Notes under the pieces: model-generated
What the model was told of the DNA's origin: nothing
The model's database searches: none
The model's input: the letters and a program-made list of their open reading frames with translations, nothing else
Made by a program: the position numbers and the translations under genes
Source of the DNA: Cudoniella acicularis
Taxonomy: Eukaryota; Ascomycota; Leotiomycetes; Helotiales; Helotiaceae
NCBI GenBank assembly: GCA_013054445.1
Contig: JAAMPI010001733.1
Coordinates: 1 to 10,974 of the forward strand
Length of the DNA stretch: 10,974 bases
Direction of reading: 5' to 3'
Part shown: piece by piece, positions 7,458 to 10,974 of the stretch
Layout: every line of letters begins with the position of its first letter
Position numbering within the stretch: the stretch's first letter is position 1

Positions 7458-8045
7458 TAATGTGACGGTTCGGCCAGGATGTGGCTAAAACGCTTACTAC
7501 TTGGTAGAGTTGATGTGGTCACTCACCGCCCCATGGCAAATGTCCCAAGCAGCGATGAACAACCCATCCCATCCAACTCAGCCTTCATCCGCTCAGGAAA
7601 TCGGGAACCAGCCTGCTTCATGTCTGGACCGCGGGACTGTGACGGTGTCACCTGCACACCATGGAACGCCGCCAGCTACGTCAATAGTGAGGAGGCTTTA
7701 CTAATCGCTAATGGCGTTGGAAGATACAGCTGAATTGTGCAAAATCATGGTTTTTAGCGGCTCTTTTCCTTGGCTTTGGTTGGACTCAACCTCCCTCGTT
7801 CCACTTTTCATGGCCCAATGAGGCAAGGTTTCTCTGCCACCGACAGCCTTGTGCTACACTACAACCAGCCCCCACTTTTGTTGCCTAGCCTCTGTCTTGC
7901 CATTAGGCAGAAAAGCTCGGAGTCATTTTCATGGGCAGCCTTCCGTGCTCGGACGATGTTGTTGGTGACGGGCGGAATGAGGCTGTGATTATCAGTAAGA
8001 CAAGCAGTGACTCTGAGACTGCGTCCCGGATTTTAATCAATGGCA

Positions 8046-8050
8046 TATAA
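8046..8050 (+). promoter_or_regulatory. Possible TATA element of the GTPase gene
   Basis: GGCATATAAGG lies 98 bases upstream of the chosen ATG at 8148. Position and sequence suit a TATA box, but no other core element is visible. Confidence 0.4.
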
Positions 8051-8147
8051 GGCAACAGTGGCCCCCGAACCCGTAGTATAGCCTGGTGTGACTCTTCATA
8101 ATATATTCAGCAACACCAATTCTGCCAATACCCCGAATGCTATCGAC

Positions 8148-9997
8148 ATGTCGCGCGAAGAAACCACTCCAAATCAAACCCAGAATGAAAATAGCAGATC
8201 ACACCAAGCTAGTATCGAAGATGAGGTAGAGGAAGAAGCTGGCAGACAGGAACAGAACAATGTTCCAAATGGCACGCATAACAGAAATGACATACCACAT
8301 ACGGACGGTGTTGAATATGGAGCCGGGAACGAGATCAGAGCGTTTGTGCGCGCCGAAGAAGACACCCGCAAAGAAGTTATGCCAACAATCGAACAAATTC
8401 GTCTCGTCTTGCTTGGTCGAGCCGAAGCTGGAAAGTCAACAATGATCAGTCGGGTCTTTGATGTCCCCGAGGAAGATGTATGTTTACCATTGAATGATGA
8501 GATGCAGCAGTACTGATAAATTGCCAGGCAATGGTCAATCACGATAGGGCGGGGGTTCACGACATACAGATTGGGAAAACATACCCGCAGAATCCGGGAA
8601 TTGTGGTGCATGACTCTGGAGGGATCGAAGGTGGCGATGATGCTGCGGTGCAAGCGATTACCAGATTCCTCCAGGCTCGCAGCAATGCGAAATACCTAAA
8701 GGATCAGGTACACTGCATCTGGTATTTGAAACCCAATAAGTGTTTCTTCTTTGGTCGGCTGCTAACTGTTCACAATTAGGTATTGCATACCTTTGTCAGC
8801 AGGTCGTCCACTTGACAAATTCGACCTGAGATTTCTTAGCAACTTGTCCGCGTTTGTTGGCCCAGTACCAGTGATTGTCATCTTCACAAAGTTTGATTCC
8901 TTAGTCGCCAGGCACAGGGATATTCTGAGCCGGCAAAAGCCAAGACTCCCAGATGTCAGACTTGATGAGACGGCGGAAGCCAAAGCTTCACAGGAATTTG
9001 AGACTAGGTATCTCAAGGATATGCAAGACGCGACGAAGAAATATCCCAAGAGAGTCCCCTACGTGCGAGTGGGACGAATGCAGGGGTATGACTATGGTGG
9101 TGCAGAACATGGTCAGTGACCAGATTTAAACTCCCCAGATTATGTATTAATTACCTTGCAGGCGATCCAGAGAATGAGACGAACGCTAAAGGTCTCATTA
9201 ACTTGGTAGATGAGGTCGTCGACGAACGGCTTCGATTGATATGGACCAGCATCCAACGCTTTAATGCCGATTGGAAAATCAAAGGTACGAATCTACATTC
9301 CCACCCCAAGGTGATAATTCCAACTATCTCTGGAAAGTTGGCTAATGAACTTCCAGCTTCAGTGCAAGTCGGAATGAGCCTTTTCACGGCCACTGTGATT
9401 GCAAATACAGTGCCATTTCTCCCCGGAAAAGACTTCGCTGTTGAGGAAATAGTATTTTCAAAGCTTTTTACCGCTATTCACGGAATTTGGAACCGAGATG
9501 ACTTTCTCTTTTTTAGAGAAAAAAAGACGCAAAAAATATTCCTCGAAGCCATCTTCGACGAAGGCATATTGGAACAGGTGGTCAGCGTAGCATTCAATGT
9601 GGCCGACATAATTGGCCCTTTCTCACAATCACGGAACACAGTCAAGTTCATGAAAGTCATCGCAGGCCTGACGCTTTTGCATGAGCAGTTGTTTTGGCGT
9701 CAAAAAACTATCCTCGCTGAGCAGAATCAGATCTCAGTTGCAGAGGGGCGAGGACTTCAAGGTGCGGGGCGCGAAAACACGCAACCACTTTCCGAGAGCG
9801 AGGTCAAGGCTATTGTGGACGCATTCCGAAGAAGTGAGGAGGGAAACACGTGTCGAAGGGATATGTGTGCTTATATTGATGGCGGGCTGTCGAAGGTTGG
9901 GGTCAATTGGTTCAAGGCATTTTCTTCTGACAGGATCGAGGAGCTCATCTTTGATTCGTTGCGTATTGCGAGGAAACCTAAAGCTCCATGGGAGTAG
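8148..9997 (+). CDS. P-loop GTPase, fungal G-domain protein of the HDSxG / HCIWYC / FTKFD type
   Basis: A predicted GTP-binding protein of 563 residues with unknown cellular role. Exons are 8148-8477, 8528-8721, 8780-9111 and 9162-9997; all introns are GT-AG. The frame is open further upstream but has no ATG before 8148, so this start is chosen. Residues 1-70 are hydrophilic, acidic and Gln/Asn-rich, probably disordered. The G domain shows Walker A GRAEAGKST (90-98), the G3-like HDSGG with Asp139, the HCIWYC strand (172-177) and VPVIVIFTKFD with the G4 motif TKFD (211-214). The C-terminal half is largely helical by composition, with a hydrophobic stretch (VGMSLFTATVIANTVPFLP) and an AIHGIWNR motif resembling the IHxDIVxVWN region I associate with fungal members of this family. 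No lesion is seen. An AIG1/GIMAP label would be looser, because the G3 and strand motifs differ. The GTPase call is firm; function is not. Confidence 0.88.
8478..8527 (+). other. Intron 1 of the GTPase gene
   Basis: A 50-base intron with donor GTATGT, branch ACTGATAA, and acceptor TTGCCAG. It is in phase 0 and joins VPEED to AMVNHDR. Confidence 0.82.
8722..8779 (+). other. Intron 2 of the GTPase gene
   Basis: A 58-base intron with donor GTATTT, a perfect GCTAAC branch site, and acceptor CACAATTAG. Splicing rebuilds the Trp of HCIWYCIPLSAGRP across the junction, which fixes this choice over the earlier GTACAC at 8708. Confidence 0.9.
9112..9161 (+). other. Intron 3 of the GTPase gene
   Basis: A 50-base intron with donor GTCAGT and acceptor TTACCTTGCAG. 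It joins GGAEHG to DPENETNAKGL in frame. Confidence 0.85.
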
Positions 9998-10560
9998 GAA
10001 ATGGAATAATTGTGTGCGGAACATTTTAGTTTTATACCCAGGGTCTCATAGAAATCCACCTTTTGTATGCGAAGCAAGTTGCCCTTGGTAGTCTTGCTGC
10101 TGCTTGATTTAGCTCCAAGTCATTTTTTGGGGCTCGCATACTTCCCTACTAAATTCTTGCAACTAACTCGAGTCCAGTGATACCGTTGAAAGATTATTAC
10201 ACTAAGGCTCGATCTTCAGTCACGTTCGACTGGAGTTTATACCTTTTGAATAGATTAAAGGCACTGTAGAGCGAAAGTAGAAACAATGTGGGTACTTGTG
10301 GCAGTACCGTTCTGATGCTGGCGTCAACAAGAGTTGAGAAGTGAGATAAATAAGCCCAACTCCAATACTTGTATTTTGTCGGAAGTAGGGTGTGACGGCA
10401 CGTAGGAGACATAGGTATGGATAAGTCTGGTGTGACGTGATATCCGGATCTCCTAGAAGAATGCCTTTGTACGAGGATCTAAAGCTAAGGAGGAAGAAGA
10501 GAAGAGAGATAGAGAGATGATGGGTCTCGTATATATATAGGGGGCCCGTCACGTGTATCG
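9998..10560. other. Non-coding region downstream of the GTPase gene
   Basis: No plausible gene on either strand; the minus-strand frames at 10197-10412 and 10220-10552 overlap in different phases and resemble no family. A purine-rich tract (about 10478-10521) is followed by TATATATA (10532-10539) and a CACGTG box (10550-10555), a layout that could be a promoter reading rightward. Confidence 0.45.
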
Positions 10561-10572
10561 CTTCCTGCGACA

Positions 10573-10592
10573 GTCTCAGGGGTTCTCAGGGG
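10573..10592 (+). repeat. Tandem decamer (GTCTCAGGGG/TTCTCAGGGG)
   Basis: Two adjacent ten-base units differing at one position. Each carries AGGGG, the core of the yeast stress-response element bound by Msn2/4-type factors; whether that applies here is unknown. Confidence 0.6.
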
Positions 10593-10611
10593 CTTGTCAG
10601 GTAGAAGTCAG

Positions 10612-10652
10612 GTGACGACGTAGAATCGTCACAATATTATTAAGATAATATT
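10612..10652. repeat. Two adjacent perfect hairpins
   Basis: GTGACGA (10612-10618) and TCGTCAC (10626-10632) pair over a 7-base loop. AATATTAT (10633-10640) and ATAATATT (10645-10652) pair over a 4-base loop TAAG. The two stems follow each other directly. Confidence 0.7.
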
Positions 10653-10678
10653 AATAGTAACGTACTTGATAAGTAAGC

Positions 10679-10713
10679 GGATCAGACAAGTGTCCGGATC
10701 AGGACCCCTGTCC
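10679..10713 (+). repeat. Imperfect tandem duplication GGATCAG...TGTCC
   Basis: GGATCAGACAAGTGTCC (10679-10695) is followed at once by GGATCAGGACCCCTGTCC (10696-10713). The outer parts of the units are identical and the middles differ. Confidence 0.6.
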
Positions 10714-10974
10714 CCACCACCTGAACCAACACTTTAAACTAATATAATTCAACAACCAGTGGTCTAAATAGCTTAAACCGAGGGTCGGATTATACTAGCA
10801 CTTCAGGCCTATCAACAGGGCCAAATTCCAAGCTTACGGGCTGCCGCACGCACATACGATGTCCTATATATAACCCTAAACCGGCAGAATCAAGGAACCC
10901 TCTCTCGATCCGATTCTATCTCTCCTAACCTAAAACTTACTCAAACCGAAGAAGCTATACTTATTAAATAGATA

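Larger units (their letters stand above)
6319..8147. other. Long gene-poor interval with ambiguous bases and simple-sequence tracts
   Basis: About 1.8 kb without a gene I can name. It holds two minus-strand frames of doubtful status (6547-6732 and 6854-7135), six ambiguous bases at 6926-7066, an AT-rich stretch with nested inverted repeats (7254-7320) and a long G-tract (7432-7457). Plus-strand frames at 7479-7733 and 7501-7704 overlap each other in different phases and look like chance. From about 8040 onward it is the promoter of the GTPase gene. Confidence 0.5.
10594..10974 (+). mobile_element. Possible LTR or retroelement 5' region, cut by the right edge (tentative)
   Basis: From TGTCAGG near 10595 the sequence has the general layout of a fungal LTR: a TG-type start, short palindromes and tandem repeats in a U3-like part, a TATATATAA box (10865-10873), then a pyrimidine-rich stretch (10900-10940) like an R/U5 transcript start. 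No matching second LTR, primer-binding site or target duplication can be seen, and an ordinary gene promoter would look much the same. Confidence 0.22.

Noticed and set aside
7479..7733. Small protein gene or upstream exon of the GTPase gene
   Set aside because: Two overlapping frames in different phases both stay open, no splice donor links either to the GTPase frame, and no family pattern is seen.
8148..9997. AIG1/GIMAP GTPase label
   Set aside because: The G3 region reads HDSGG rather than the usual DTPG, and the HCIWYC strand points to a different fungal group.
10871..10882. Telomere-like repeat (AACCCTAAACC)
   Set aside because: Fewer than two units and no array, so it is a chance match.

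Overview
The window looks like nuclear DNA of a filamentous ascomycete (Pezizomycotina; I cannot fix the class). The genes have short spliceosomal introns of about 50 to 140 bases with GT-AG ends and CTAAC/CTGAC-like branch sites. The protein families present (salicylate hydroxylase-like FAD monooxygenase, salicylaldehyde-type aldehyde dehydrogenase, PLC-X-like phosphodiesterase, PEBP, fungal HCIWYC-type GTPase) are familiar from such fungi. No bacterial-style operon, RNA gene or CRISPR array is visible.

Layout. (1) 1-883, minus: the 5' part of an intact FAD-dependent aromatic-ring monooxygenase that runs off the left edge. (2) 884-1733: intergenic region shared by two divergent genes. (3) 1734-3355, plus: an aldehyde dehydrogenase closest to the salicylaldehyde/NahF type, recognisable from start to stop but broken by two one-base frameshifts and a TAG just before the catalytic cysteine. 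(4) 3999-5070, minus: a secreted-type PLC-like phosphodiesterase relic with four in-frame TAG codons and several indels. (5) 5575-6318, plus: an intact two-exon PEBP-family gene. (6) 6319-8147: a long gene-poor stretch with ambiguous bases, a long G-tract and AT-rich inverted repeats. (7) 8148-9997, plus: an intact four-exon P-loop GTPase of about 563 residues. (8) 9998-10974: non-coding, with hairpins, short tandem duplications and a TATA/pyrimidine-rich tail that may be the start of a retroelement or another promoter.

Biology. The divergent monooxygenase and aldehyde dehydrogenase would form a salicylaldehyde to salicylate to catechol module, but only the monooxygenase is intact here. All five premature stops in the two broken genes are TAG where the family context suggests CAG (Gln), that is C to T in a CpA context. 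This is the classic direction of repeat-induced point mutation, although the region is not AT-rich overall. The PEBP and GTPase genes are undamaged, so decay is confined to about 1.7-5.1 kb. I see no convincing new multi-gene system. The most interesting items are the clustered TAG decay, the strand-composition flip inside the PEBP gene, and the intact GTPase of unknown function.
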